A DNA stretch of 64,000 bases, from positions 5,371-69,370 of the forward strand of contig CAYNUO010000007.1 of NCBI GenBank assembly GCA_964400405.1. Reading direction: 5' to 3'. The position numbers and the translations under genes were made by a program. Below, piece after piece: positions 6,588 to 13,861 of the stretch. The first letter of the stretch is position 1, and each line of letters opens with the position of its first letter. This stretch comes from CANKJK01 sp964400405 (GTDB lineage: Bacteria; Acidobacteriota; Vicinamibacteria; Vicinamibacterales; UBA2999). The notes under the pieces are model-generated. The model did not search any database, was not told the DNA's origin, and was given only the letters and a program-made list of their open reading frames with translations.

Positions 6588-9031
6588 ATCGCGGCATGAA
6601 TCTCTCCCAGCCTGGACGCCTGATCCGCGTCGCCCGCATTGCCCGAACGGTCGGAGCAGTGTGCCTGGCTGGCGCGCTGCTCGCGGCCTGCGGAGGCGGT
6701 GCGCGGTCGTACGGCCACGGAGACAAGGCCGCGAGAAACGGCGACTGGGACGCCGCCGTCGGCTTCTACCGGCGCGCACTCGAGAGCAGCCCCAACCGCA
6801 GTGACTACCGGATCGCGCTCGAGCGGGCCATGATCAACGCCGCGAGCGTGCACATGGACCAGGCGCGGGTCTTCGAGGCGCGCACGCAGCTTGACGAAGC
6901 GCTCCGCGAGTACCGCCGCGCCAATGAGTTCAATCCGACGAGCCGCGTCCTCGCGTCCAAGGTGCAGGAACTGGAGCGCCGCGTCCGCGACCAGCTCGAG
7001 GCGTCCCAGCCGAAGGCGTCGATCCAGCAGATGCGGGAGCGCGCGCGCCAGGAAGGCGTGCCGCCGCTACTGAATCTGACGATGAAGCTGCCGGTCATCC
7101 GGTTCGCCAACGCCAGCGTCCGCGACATCCTGAACTTCGTCGGCAGCTCGACGAGCCTGAACGTGACGTACGACCGCGATTTCCAGGATCGCGCGTACAC
7201 GGTGCAGCTGGACAACATCACGCTCGAAGACGCGCTGAACCAGATCCTGTCGGCGAATCAGTACTTCTACAAGGTGGTCAACGACCACACGATCACGGTC
7301 ATCCCGGACACGCCCCAGAAGCGGGCGCAGTACGAAGAGCAGGTCATCCGGACCTTCTACGTCTCTCACGCCGACGCGACGGAGCTGTCGCAGCTGCTGA
7401 CGACGATGATCCGGCTGCCCAACATGGCCGTGCAGCCGAGAATCGTGGCGAACAAGTCGGCCAACACGATCACGGTGGGCGCGACGGCGAACGTGGCGGC
7501 GATCATCGAGAAGATCATCGAGTCAAACGACAACCCGCGCGCCGAGGTCGTCGTCGACGTCCAGATCCTCGAGATCAACCGGAGCCGGGCGAAGCAGTTC
7601 GGGCTGGACTTGTCGACCTATGCAATCGGCGGCGTGTTCTCACCGGAGGCGGACATCAGGAGCACCGGAAACGCGGGGGCCGGCGCCGGCGCCGGGGCCG
7701 GGGCGGGAGCCGCGGCGGGCGGTTCCACATCGCCTCAGTCCTTTAATCTGAACTCCATCTCCCGCGGCATCAACACCGGCGACTTCTACCTGTCCGTGCC
7801 GTCGGCGGTCATGCGGTTCCTCGAGAACGATACGGAGACGAAGCTCATCGCCAAGCCGCAGCTCAGGGGCGCGGAAGGGCAGAAGATTACGCTGAACCTC
7901 GGCGACGACATCCCGGTGCCGTCGACGGTGTTCACGCCGTTCGCACAGGGCGGCGCCAACATCAATCCGCTGACGTCCTTCAACTACAAGACGGTCGGTG
8001 TCGTGGTTGAGATGACGCCGCGCGTGACGTTCGAGGACGACATCATCCTGGAGCTGACGGTCGAGAGCAGCTCGCTGGGGCCGAGCATCACGATCGGCGG
8101 GCAGGCCCTCCCGTCCTTCGGCACGCGGAAGGTTCAGACCAAGCTGCGCCTGCGGGATGGCGAATCGAACCTGCTGGCCGGGCTGCTCCGCGAGGATGAG
8201 CGGAAGTCACTGAAGGGCTTTCCCGCGGTCCTGCGGCTGCCGATTCTCAAGCAGCTGTTCTCGAGCAACGACAACGAGGTCAAGCAGACTGACATCGTGA
8301 TGCTGCTGACGCCGCGCCTCGTGCGGACGCACGAGCTGACGCAGCAGGACGTCAGCCCGATCTTCATCGGCACCCAGCAGAACCTCGGCCTTGGCGGGCC
8401 TCCGCCGCTCATCGCGCCGGTGGAGGCCGCGCCGGCCAACCCGCCGGCTCCGGCTACGGCAGCCCCCGTCGCGCCGAGCGGCGTGCCACCCGCTCCGGTG
8501 ATCCCGCCGGGGAGTTCGACCGTGCCCGGCACGACGACGCCGCAGGGCGCGTCCCCGCAGGCGCTGCGGTTGCCGCAGGCTCCGCCGTCAGTGGTGCAGC
8601 CACAGGCGGGCGTGCCGGCGACGCAGGTCCTGCTGACGTCTCCTTCGCCCGAACTGCGAGTGGGTGGGGGGCCGTACACGGTGCCGATCTCGGTCTCGGG
8701 CGCCTCGCGACTGTCGGCCCTCACCATCACGGTGACGTTCAATCCGGCCGTGATGCGGGTGCGCACGGTGCAGGAGGGCAGCTTCATGCGGCAGGGCGGG
8801 AACGCGGCTCAGTTCACCCAGCAGGTGGACGGAGCCGCCGGACGCATCGACCTGGCCGTGACCCGGACGCAGGACCAGACTGGGGCATCGGGCGCCGGCC
8901 TGGTGGCCGCGGTCCTCTTCGACGTCATCGGGGCGGGGCAGGCCAACTTCTCGCTGTCAGGGTCGGCAACCGTTCCGGGCGGTGGCGCGGCGGGGCTCCA
9001 GTTCACGCCGACGCCGGTCTCGGCGCGCTGA
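6584..9031 (+). CDS. gspD: Secretin (GspD/PilQ family) with N-terminal TPR and C-terminal cohesin-like domain
   Basis: 815 residues from the ATG at 6584. In order: a lipoprotein-type signal (LAGALLAACGGG); a TPR-like region (about 45-150); an STN-type N0 domain (about 167-235, IRFANASVRDILNFVG); an N1/NHR domain (about 245-330); a glycine/alanine low-complexity loop (about 362-381); the secretin barrel (about 400-600, VPSTVFTPF, VGVVVEMTPRV, TKLRLRDGESNLLAGLL, DIVMLLTPRLVR); a Pro/Ala-rich linker; and a C-terminal domain (about 680-815, GGGPYTVPISVSGASRLSALTITVTFNPAVM) that reads as a type I cohesin-like beta-sandwich. Secretins form the outer-membrane pore for pili or secreted proteins. The cohesin-like tail is not part of the model secretins. 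The start overlaps the pilP-like stop. Confidence 0.93.
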   Translation: MNRGMNLSQPGRLIRVARIARTVGAVCLAGALLAACGGGARSYGHGDKAARNGDWDAAVGFYRRALESSPNRSDYRIALERAMINAASVHMDQARVFEARTQLDEALREYRRANEFNPTSRVLASKVQELERRVRDQLEASQPKASIQQMRERARQEGVPPLLNLTMKLPVIRFANASVRDILNFVGSSTSLNVTYDRDFQDRAYTVQLDNITLEDALNQILSANQYFYKVVNDHTITVIPDTPQKRAQYEEQVIRTFYVSHADATELSQLLTTMIRLPNMAVQPRIVANKSANTITVGATANVAAIIEKIIESNDNPRAEVVVDVQILEINRSRAKQFGLDLSTYAIGGVFSPEADIRSTGNAGAGAGAGAGAGAAAGGSTSPQSFNLNSISRGINTGDFYLSVPSAVMRFLENDTETKLIAKPQLRGAEGQKITLNLGDDIPVPSTVFTPFAQGGANINPLTSFNYKTVGVVVEMTPRVTFEDDIILELTVESSSLGPSITIGGQALPSFGTRKVQTKLRLRDGESNLLAGLLREDERKSLKGFPAVLRLPILKQLFSSNDNEVKQTDIVMLLTPRLVRTHELTQQDVSPIFIGTQQNLGLGGPPPLIAPVEAAPANPPAPATAAPVAPSGVPPAPVIPPGSSTVPGTTTPQGASPQALRLPQAPPSVVQPQAGVPATQVLLTSPSPELRVGGGPYTVPISVSGASRLSALTITVTFNPAVMRVRTVQEGSFMRQGGNAAQFTQQVDGAAGRIDLAVTRTQDQTGASGAGLVAAVLFDVIGAGQANFSLSGSATVPGGGAAGLQFTPTPVSAR

Positions 9032-9044
9032 GGCGGGACGGGCG

Positions 9045-9545
9045 ATGGCCGGCCGCCAGCCGCTCCGGTGTCACCCGCGGGACCTGCTCGCCGGCTTCAC
9101 CTTCATCGAGGTCATCATCGTGACCACCATCGTGATGGTGCTGGCCTCGGCCGTGCTGCCACTGAGCCAGGTCACGGCACGCCGGCAGCGGGAGCAGGAT
9201 CTGCGGCGGAATCTTCGTGAGATGCGTCTCGCGATCGACAAGTTCAAGGACGCCGTGGACCTGGGCCGTATCGCGACGACCGAGGTCGAACCGGGCAGCG
9301 AGGGTTACCCGAAGAGCCTTGAGGTCCTGGTCGAGGGCGTCGGCATGGCCAATGACGCGTCCGGCCGCAAGCTGAAGTTCCTCAGGCGGATTCCCATCGA
9401 CCCGATGACGAACAGCACCGAGTGGGGGCTGCGCGCCTATTCCGACAAGCCGGACGCCACGACCTGGGGAGGCAAGAGCGTGTTCGACGTCTACACGACC
9501 AGCACCGCAACGGCCCTCGACGGCACGAGGTATCGCGATTGGTAG
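9045..9545 (+). CDS. Type II secretion pseudopilin-like protein
   Basis: 166 residues. A class III prepilin signal with a long leader (about 17 residues) is visible: G then FTFIEVIIVTTIVMVLASAV, with the Glu at mature position 5 preserved (F-T-F-I-E). The remainder (QREQDLRRNLREMRLAIDKFKDAVD) is the usual amphipathic helix, followed by a GspG-like C-terminal part (RRIPIDPMTNSTEWGLRAYSD). The start ATG at 9045 is the first in frame that gives a short leader. The next pseudopilin overlaps its end. The prepilin peptidase needed to process it is not in this window. Confidence 0.88.
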   Translation: MAGRQPLRCHPRDLLAGFTFIEVIIVTTIVMVLASAVLPLSQVTARRQREQDLRRNLREMRLAIDKFKDAVDLGRIATTEVEPGSEGYPKSLEVLVEGVGMANDASGRKLKFLRRIPIDPMTNSTEWGLRAYSDKPDATTWGGKSVFDVYTTSTATALDGTRYRDW

Positions 9546-9949
9546 CCCCGCGCCGCCAGGGACGGCTGGATGCCGGATTCACGCTGATCGAGCTGATGGT
9601 CGTGATGGCGATCATCGTGATCCTGGCGGGGATCGGCGTGGCCAGCTATACGAACAGCATCACGCGCTCAAAAGAGGCCGTGCTGAAGGAAGACCTGTAC
9701 CGCATGCGCGACGCGCTGGATCAGTTCTTCGCGGACAAGGGGAAGTACCCCTCGGGTCTTGATGAGCTGGTGCAGGACAAGTACCTGCGCGCGATTCCGG
9801 TGGACCCTTTCACGCAGTCGGCGGACAGCTGGCAGACCGAGATGTCGGAGCCGGACCCGTCGAACCCGTCGGACAGCGTCGGCGTCAACAACGTGAAGAG
9901 CGGCGCGGAAGGCACGTCACTCGACGGCACGAAGTACGCCGAGTGGTAG
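9539..9949 (+). CDS. gspG: Major pseudopilin GspG-like
   Basis: About 136 residues. The N-terminus carries a short leader (VAPRRQGRLDA), then G and FTLIELMVVMAIIVILAGIG, the canonical prepilin cleavage site and hydrophobic helix. The C-terminal part (LYRMRDALDQFFADKGKYPSG, YLRAIPVDPFT) is the GspG signature that ends in a calcium-binding loop in model proteins. There is no ATG close to the leader; the TTG at 9539, overlapping the upstream stop, is the best start, implying translational coupling. It is the last gene of the secretion operon and converges on the lipoprotein gene at 10422. Confidence 0.9.
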   Translation: MVAPRRQGRLDAGFTLIELMVVMAIIVILAGIGVASYTNSITRSKEAVLKEDLYRMRDALDQFFADKGKYPSGLDELVQDKYLRAIPVDPFTQSADSWQTEMSEPDPSNPSDSVGVNNVKSGAEGTSLDGTKYAEW

Positions 9950-10003
9950 CGTCGGCGTCGACCTCAGCCCACCTCGCACAGCGGTAGACACGTTTTCATC
10001 TGC

Positions 10004-10151
10004 GTTCCCAGGTCCGGGTGACCGGTCGCGGGTGGGCCATGCGCGTGTCGTGCGCTCACTGCGCGCATGTGAACTGCACCTGGCTCCTGCACAGACTGAT
10101 TCGCGCTCGTCACGCGCATGGCCCACCCACGCCCGGCGGTGCCGGACCGCT
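10004..10151. repeat. 148-bp palindromic repeat element, copy 1
   Basis: A non-coding element with a near-identical partner at 49237-49384 (same length). Perfect 18-bp inverted arms GGGTGGGCCATGCGCGTG (10030-10047) and its complement (10111-10128) enclose a 63-nt conserved centre that contains CAGACTGATTCGCGCTCG. Over the 99 nt that start at the ATG of the left arm the two copies are 89/99 identical. Two arm base pairs change in a compensatory way (10033/10125 T-A versus C-G in copy 2; 10046/10112 T-A versus C-G). It lies 54 bp after the last secretion gene, between convergent genes. It could be a REP/MITE-like repeat, a structured RNA or a bidirectional transcription barrier. Confidence 0.85.
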
Positions 10152-10421
10152 GCACCCGGACCCCCGAGGTGATTCAGCGGGAGCGTCCGGGGGCACATGC
10201 CAGTGCGGGTGCGACTGTGGAGCATGCCGTCTTCATGACAAACGCACCGCAGGCGCCGCGTGGGATGTCGCCGGTGGGACCCGTTGGTCAGTCAGGTAAC
10301 GGGTGGCGACAGGGTTCCCGCCCGGAGGCGAAAGGTCCGCCGGAGGTGCGCTTGTCCGGCATGCGGAACCCGTCCGCCCGTGCCGGCACGGGCCCCTGGG
10401 CGCTCCCGGCGGCGGCGCCGC
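10152..10421. other. Structured non-coding segment between convergent genes
   Basis: No convincing gene is seen. It holds a 21-mer at 10192-10212 that recurs inverted at 49420-49440 with 19/21 identity, and a long imperfect hairpin at 10267-10310 (GTCGCC, a 6-nt bulge, ACCCGTT, a 12-nt loop, AACGGGT, GGCGAC). An 18-bp perfect palindrome and a stop-codon hairpin follow and are listed separately. The density of inverted repeats suggests transcription-termination or RNA-structure functions for the two convergent operons, but no U-tract is present. Confidence 0.5.
10376..10393. terminator. 18-bp perfect palindrome, possible transcription barrier
   Basis: GCCCGTGCCGGCACGGGC is perfectly self-complementary and can form a 7-bp hairpin with a CCGG loop in RNA from either strand. 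It lies about 30 bp past the end of the minus-strand lipoprotein gene. No T-run follows on either strand, so it is not a textbook intrinsic terminator; it could act with Rho or be a protein-binding site. Confidence 0.4.
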
Positions 10422-10434
10422 CTAGGAGGCGGCG
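10416..10434 (-). terminator. Hairpin overlapping the stop codon of the Ig-like/PKD lipoprotein gene
   Basis: CGCCGCCT-AGG-AGGCGGCG forms an 8-bp stem with a 3-nt loop and includes the TAG stop (10422-10424 on the minus strand). It may terminate transcription or protect the 3' end. There is no U-tract. Confidence 0.4.
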
Positions 10435-11735
10435 ATTCTGACCTGAACCTGGGTGCGGGCCGTTCCGGTTCTGCCGTCCACGGTGCGGACGGTGAGCGTC
10501 ACGGTGTAGGTCGTGAAGGTCGTGCTGTTCGGCGCCGGGTTGCTCGACGGGCCGTAGACGTGGCTCGTCTGGGCGCCCTGCGTCTGAATCACGACGCCGT
10601 CGCCGAAGTCCCACGTGAACGACTCGATCAGGACACCCGTTTCGGCCGTGGCGGTAGCAGTGAATGCCACCGGCGTTCCAGTGCTCCGCTCCGTGCCGAC
10701 AGTGGCGGCCGTGATGTTGACGGTGAGCGGCGTCCTCGCTGCCACCGGCGTGATGTTCACCGCGACGGAGGAGCGCGTCGTCTGGCCGTTGATATCCGTG
10801 GCGACGAGCGTCGCCGTATACGGATTCGATGACCGGTAGGTATGCGTCACGGTGACGCTGCTCGACAGCGTCCCGAGGTCGGTGTTGTTGCCGTCGCCGA
10901 AGTCGAAGGCGGCGCTCCGGAGCGCCGTGCTGCCGGTGGCCCGTGCGGCTGTGAAGGTCATCGGCTGATCGACGGTCTGGGTGCAGGACGTCGTGCCCGT
11001 TCCACTGCCGGTGCAGGTCAGCGTGACCGACGGCGTACCGAGCACGGTCACCGTCGCCGCGGTTGCGGTGGTCTTGCTCCCGGACGCAGCCGAGACACTC
11101 GCCTCGGTGTTCGTCGTCAGGCCGACGGTGGCGACGCCGTTCGCGTCGGTCGTCGCGATCGTGTTGGTCAGCGTGCCGCTTGTCGTGCTGAACGTCACGG
11201 GCACGCCGGCCAGGCCCTGGCCGTTGGTACCCCGCACGACGGCGTTCAACTCGACGGTGCCGCCCGTGGACGGGACGGTGGACGGCCGTGCGCTGATCGT
11301 CACGGTGTCCGCGGCGGCGGTGCCGATGGTGAACGAAAGCGTGTTGGTGGCCGCGGTGGCGTTCTCGCCGGCCGCCGCAGAGGTATTGCCGGCCGCGCCG
11401 GAGAAGGCGCGCACGTCGGCCACGCCGGAGGCGTCGCCGGCGTAGAACGTCGTGGTCGCGATGCCGTTCCGGGTTTCCACCTCGACCGGATCGACGCGGC
11501 CGAGCGACGTGGTGAACCGGACCGCGGTGCCGTTCTGAACCGGTGTACCGCTGGGTTCGATGACGACCGCCGTCACTTCCACGCTCGCGTTGAGCGCGAG
11601 CACGCGCTGTCCGGCGGTCAATGTGATCGTGGACTGGGACGGGGCGAACAGGGGAACCTTGTCGCACGCCGTGGCAAGAAGCGCCAGGAGGACGAGGCCG
11701 GCGACGTGGGCAGCGCGACGCATGCTGCCGTCCAT
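10422..11735 (-). CDS. Lipoprotein with bacterial Ig-like (Big_1) and PKD domains
   Basis: 437 residues from the ATG at 11735. A signal peptide with a lipobox (LALLATAC) predicts membrane anchoring. Two Ig-like segments of the invasin/Big_1 type follow (TLTAGQRVLALNASVEVTAV, then GTVELNAVVRGTNGQGLAGVP), with the VTFSTTSGTL and DANGVATV signatures. Two PKD modules sit in the C-terminal half (AFDFGDGNNTD and SFTWDFGDGVVIQ). Such modular beta-sandwich proteins are usually surface-exposed and adhesive or carbohydrate-associated. An internal ATG at 11723 is an alternative start. It converges with the secretion operon and could be a substrate or surface partner of it, which is only an inference from proximity. 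Confidence 0.85.
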   Translation of the reverse strand: MDGSMRRAAHVAGLVLLALLATACDKVPLFAPSQSTITLTAGQRVLALNASVEVTAVVIEPSGTPVQNGTAVRFTTSLGRVDPVEVETRNGIATTTFYAGDASGVADVRAFSGAAGNTSAAAGENATAATNTLSFTIGTAAADTVTISARPSTVPSTGGTVELNAVVRGTNGQGLAGVPVTFSTTSGTLTNTIATTDANGVATVGLTTNTEASVSAASGSKTTATAATVTVLGTPSVTLTCTGSGTGTTSCTQTVDQPMTFTAARATGSTALRSAAFDFGDGNNTDLGTLSSSVTVTHTYRSSNPYTATLVATDINGQTTRSSVAVNITPVAARTPLTVNITAATVGTERSTGTPVAFTATATAETGVLIESFTWDFGDGVVIQTQGAQTSHVYGPSSNPAPNSTTFTTYTVTLTVRTVDGRTGTARTQVQVRIAAS

Positions 11736-11785
11736 GGTAATCCGAACCTCGCGGCTGCCAAAACCGGAGGCTGCCGATGCGGCCG

Positions 11786-12829
11786 CTACGACCACAGGGC
11801 GTCGTGAAATGCCATCCGCACCGCCTGGATGCCGTCCCTCGACCGGTCCGGGTGGACACGGTTGGTCAGCAGCACGGCGTACCGGTTCCGGCCGGGGTCG
11901 AGCCAGAGGGACGTCCCGGTGAAGCCCGTGTGACCGACGGCGTGCGCCGACATGCGTGTACCGCACGAGGACGTCGGCAGCATGGTGTCCCAGCCGAGGG
12001 CACGCGAACTGCCGGGCGCGCTGCCGGACCGCGTGAAGAATCGTGCAGTCGTGTCACGGGAAACCAGGCCGGAACGGCCCTGCAGCACCTGCAGAAGGTG
12101 GCGGGCGATGACGCCGACAGCCTCGGCCGTGCCGAACAGGCCCGAGTGTCCGGCCACGCCGCCGAGCGCCCACGTGTTCTCATCGTGGACCTCGCCGACG
12201 AGGAGCCGTCCCCGCCAGGCCAGGTCCAGTTCGGTCGGCGCACAGACCGCGGATGACCGGTGGGGGAATCGGAACGTCAGGGTATCGCCCAGGCCGAGCG
12301 CGTGCGTGAGGTCGGCGAACTGCACGTCGAGCGGGCGGTCGCGCACGCGTTCGAGGAGGTGCCCGAGCAGGATGAAGCCGAGGTCGCTGTATTCGGACGT
12401 CGAGCCGGGGGCGTACGCGAGCGGCAGCCGCGCGATACGTGCCACCGCGGCGCGGACGCCGCGCAGCTCGCGGTAGAGGGGGTACCACCCGGGGAGTCCG
12501 GAGCTGTGCGCGAGCAGGTTCTCGATGGTGACGTCAGTCCGGTCCGAGCCGGTCCATTCAGGGAGGTATCGCGAGATGGGGTCGGCCGTCGCAAGCAGCC
12601 CGCGGTCGACGGCCTGCATGGTCAGCAGGGTTGTCGCGAGGACCTTCGTCAGGGATGCGAGGTCGAAGACGGTCTCCGCGGATGCGGCGGGTGCGCCGGC
12701 TGCGTACGTGAGCGTGCCAACGGCCGCGAGCCAGTCCGCGCGGGTCGCGTCGCCGCTTTCCGCGACGGCGCACGGGAAGGTCGCGTCCGCGACACCGCGC
12801 AGCAGTACCTCGCGCGCGACGTCAGACAT
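11786..12829 (-). CDS. Serine hydrolase of the class C beta-lactamase/esterase family
   Basis: 347 residues. The S-x-x-K nucleophile motif SLTK lies at residues 59-62 (FDLASLTKVLATTLLTMQ), the Tyr motif as YSD (EYSDLGFILLG) and the third motif as HTG near the C-terminus (VGHTGFTGTSLWLDP), where class C enzymes have KTG. No signal peptide is evident, so it may act in the cytoplasm. It follows murQ by 5 bp and is probably co-transcribed, pointing to a role in processing muropeptides or amide/ester bonds during peptidoglycan recycling. YSD instead of YxN argues against an ordinary beta-lactamase; resistance should not be assumed. An open frame continues upstream through murQ but there is no evidence for a longer protein. 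Confidence 0.87.
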   Translation of the reverse strand: MSDVAREVLLRGVADATFPCAVAESGDATRADWLAAVGTLTYAAGAPAASAETVFDLASLTKVLATTLLTMQAVDRGLLATADPISRYLPEWTGSDRTDVTIENLLAHSSGLPGWYPLYRELRGVRAAVARIARLPLAYAPGSTSEYSDLGFILLGHLLERVRDRPLDVQFADLTHALGLGDTLTFRFPHRSSAVCAPTELDLAWRGRLLVGEVHDENTWALGGVAGHSGLFGTAEAVGVIARHLLQVLQGRSGLVSRDTTARFFTRSGSAPGSSRALGWDTMLPTSSCGTRMSAHAVGHTGFTGTSLWLDPGRNRYAVLLTNRVHPDRSRDGIQAVRMAFHDALWS

Positions 12830-12834
12830 GCGCG

Positions 12835-13827
12835 TCAGCGCCCGGGCGTCTGGCGGGGCGCACGGCCGGAGCGGGTGCGTCCACCCGCGCTCTCGATCTC
12901 GCGCGTCACACGCTCCTCGATGTTGCCGCCGACGGCCTCGCGGATCGAGTCGTGCGCCTTGCGCAGCCGGGAGAGCGCCTTCGAGTAGGAGAGTCCCGTG
13001 CGTTGCATGACGATCGCGGCCTTCACGTGCCAGCCGGCCTGGCGCAGGAGCCGCTCCGCGTCCTCGATGCTGACGCCGGTCGCGATATGGACGATGCGGG
13101 CCGCGCGCTCCTTGTGCTTCTCTGATGTCGGCTGGAGGTCGACCATCAGATTGCCGTAGGTCTTGCCGGTGCGGACCATGGCGGCCGTGGTCAGCATGTT
13201 GAGCACGAGCTTCGTGGCGGTGGCGGCCTTCAGGCGCGTGGACCCAGCGATCACCTCGGGGCCGACGGCCGGCGCGATCGTCAGGTCGACGAACATCTGC
13301 AGCTCGGTGGCCGGGTCGCACGTGACGAAGATGACCCTCGCGTTCGCCTTGCGCGCACTGGTCAGCGCGCCGAGGACGAAGGGCGTCATGCCGCTCGCCG
13401 AGATGCCGACGACGACGTCCTCCTTGCGGATCACGCGGGAGAGCGCCCGGGCGCCGTCCTCGTAGTTGTCCTCGACGCCTTCGCGGACCGAGAAGAACGC
13501 TTCCTTGCCGCCGGCCATGATCGCCTGCACGAGCGACGGGTCGGTGCTGAAGGTCGGGGGCATCTCCGCCGACTCGAGCACGCCGAGCCGTCCGCTGGTG
13601 CCGGCGCCGACGAAGAAGAGACGCCCACCCTTGCGGAGGGCCGTCACGATGAACTCGACGCCCGTCGCGATGCGGGCCTTTTCCTTGAGCACCGCCTGCA
13701 GCATGCGGCGATCCTCGGCAAGCATCACGTCGACGATCTCGTCCGCGGTCAGCCGGTCGAGGCTGAGCGTCGCCCGGTTGATGGCCTCGGTCGGGTTCGA
13801 TTGAAAGCGGGATCGATGCGGCGGCAT
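12835..13827 (-). CDS. murQ: N-acetylmuramic acid 6-phosphate etherase
   Basis: 330 residues. MurQ cleaves the lactyl ether of MurNAc-6-P to give GlcNAc-6-P and D-lactate in peptidoglycan recycling. The SIS domain is clear: FFVGAGTSGRLGVLESAEMPPTF, the SASGMTPFVLGAL loop, NPTEAINRATL at the N-terminus and the TGKTYGNLMVDL block. The C-terminal helical part (SIEDAERLLRQAGWHVKAAIV) is the usual MurQ UBA-like end, extended by about 40 charged residues. The ATG at 13827 is chosen; an upstream in-frame extension to 13872 lacks family support. It diverges from xerD and is followed by the serine hydrolase. Confidence 0.96.
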   Translation of the reverse strand: MPPHRSRFQSNPTEAINRATLSLDRLTADEIVDVMLAEDRRMLQAVLKEKARIATGVEFIVTALRKGGRLFFVGAGTSGRLGVLESAEMPPTFSTDPSLVQAIMAGGKEAFFSVREGVEDNYEDGARALSRVIRKEDVVVGISASGMTPFVLGALTSARKANARVIFVTCDPATELQMFVDLTIAPAVGPEVIAGSTRLKAATATKLVLNMLTTAAMVRTGKTYGNLMVDLQPTSEKHKERAARIVHIATGVSIEDAERLLRQAGWHVKAAIVMQRTGLSYSKALSRLRKAHDSIREAVGGNIEERVTREIESAGGRTRSGRAPRQTPGR

Positions 13828-13845
13828 GCGTCGAGACACATAGCC

Positions 13846-13851
13846 TACAAT
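13846..13851 (+). promoter_or_regulatory. Candidate -10 box (TACAAT) for the recombinase gene
   Basis: TACAAT lies 10 nt before the GTG at 13862 and 25 nt before the ATG at 13877, in the 34-bp divergent gap between murQ and xerD. No good -35 is seen at the usual distance. If used, the transcript would have almost no leader when translation starts at the GTG. Confidence 0.4.
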
Positions 13852-13861
13852 CAATCCGGCC

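Noticed and set aside
10039..10137. A small ORF in both repeat copies encoding similar CxxC peptides (MRVSCAHCAHV and MRASCAHCAPV).
   Set aside because: Ten substitutions over 33 codons fall evenly over codon positions (3/3/4), mostly change amino acids, while two pairs of changes keep arm pairing. No ribosome-binding site. The element is better explained as a structural repeat.
11786..12829. A true class C beta-lactamase (antibiotic resistance).
   Set aside because: No signal peptide, YSD replaces YxN, HTG replaces KTG, and it is linked to murQ, so a muropeptide or esterase role is more likely.
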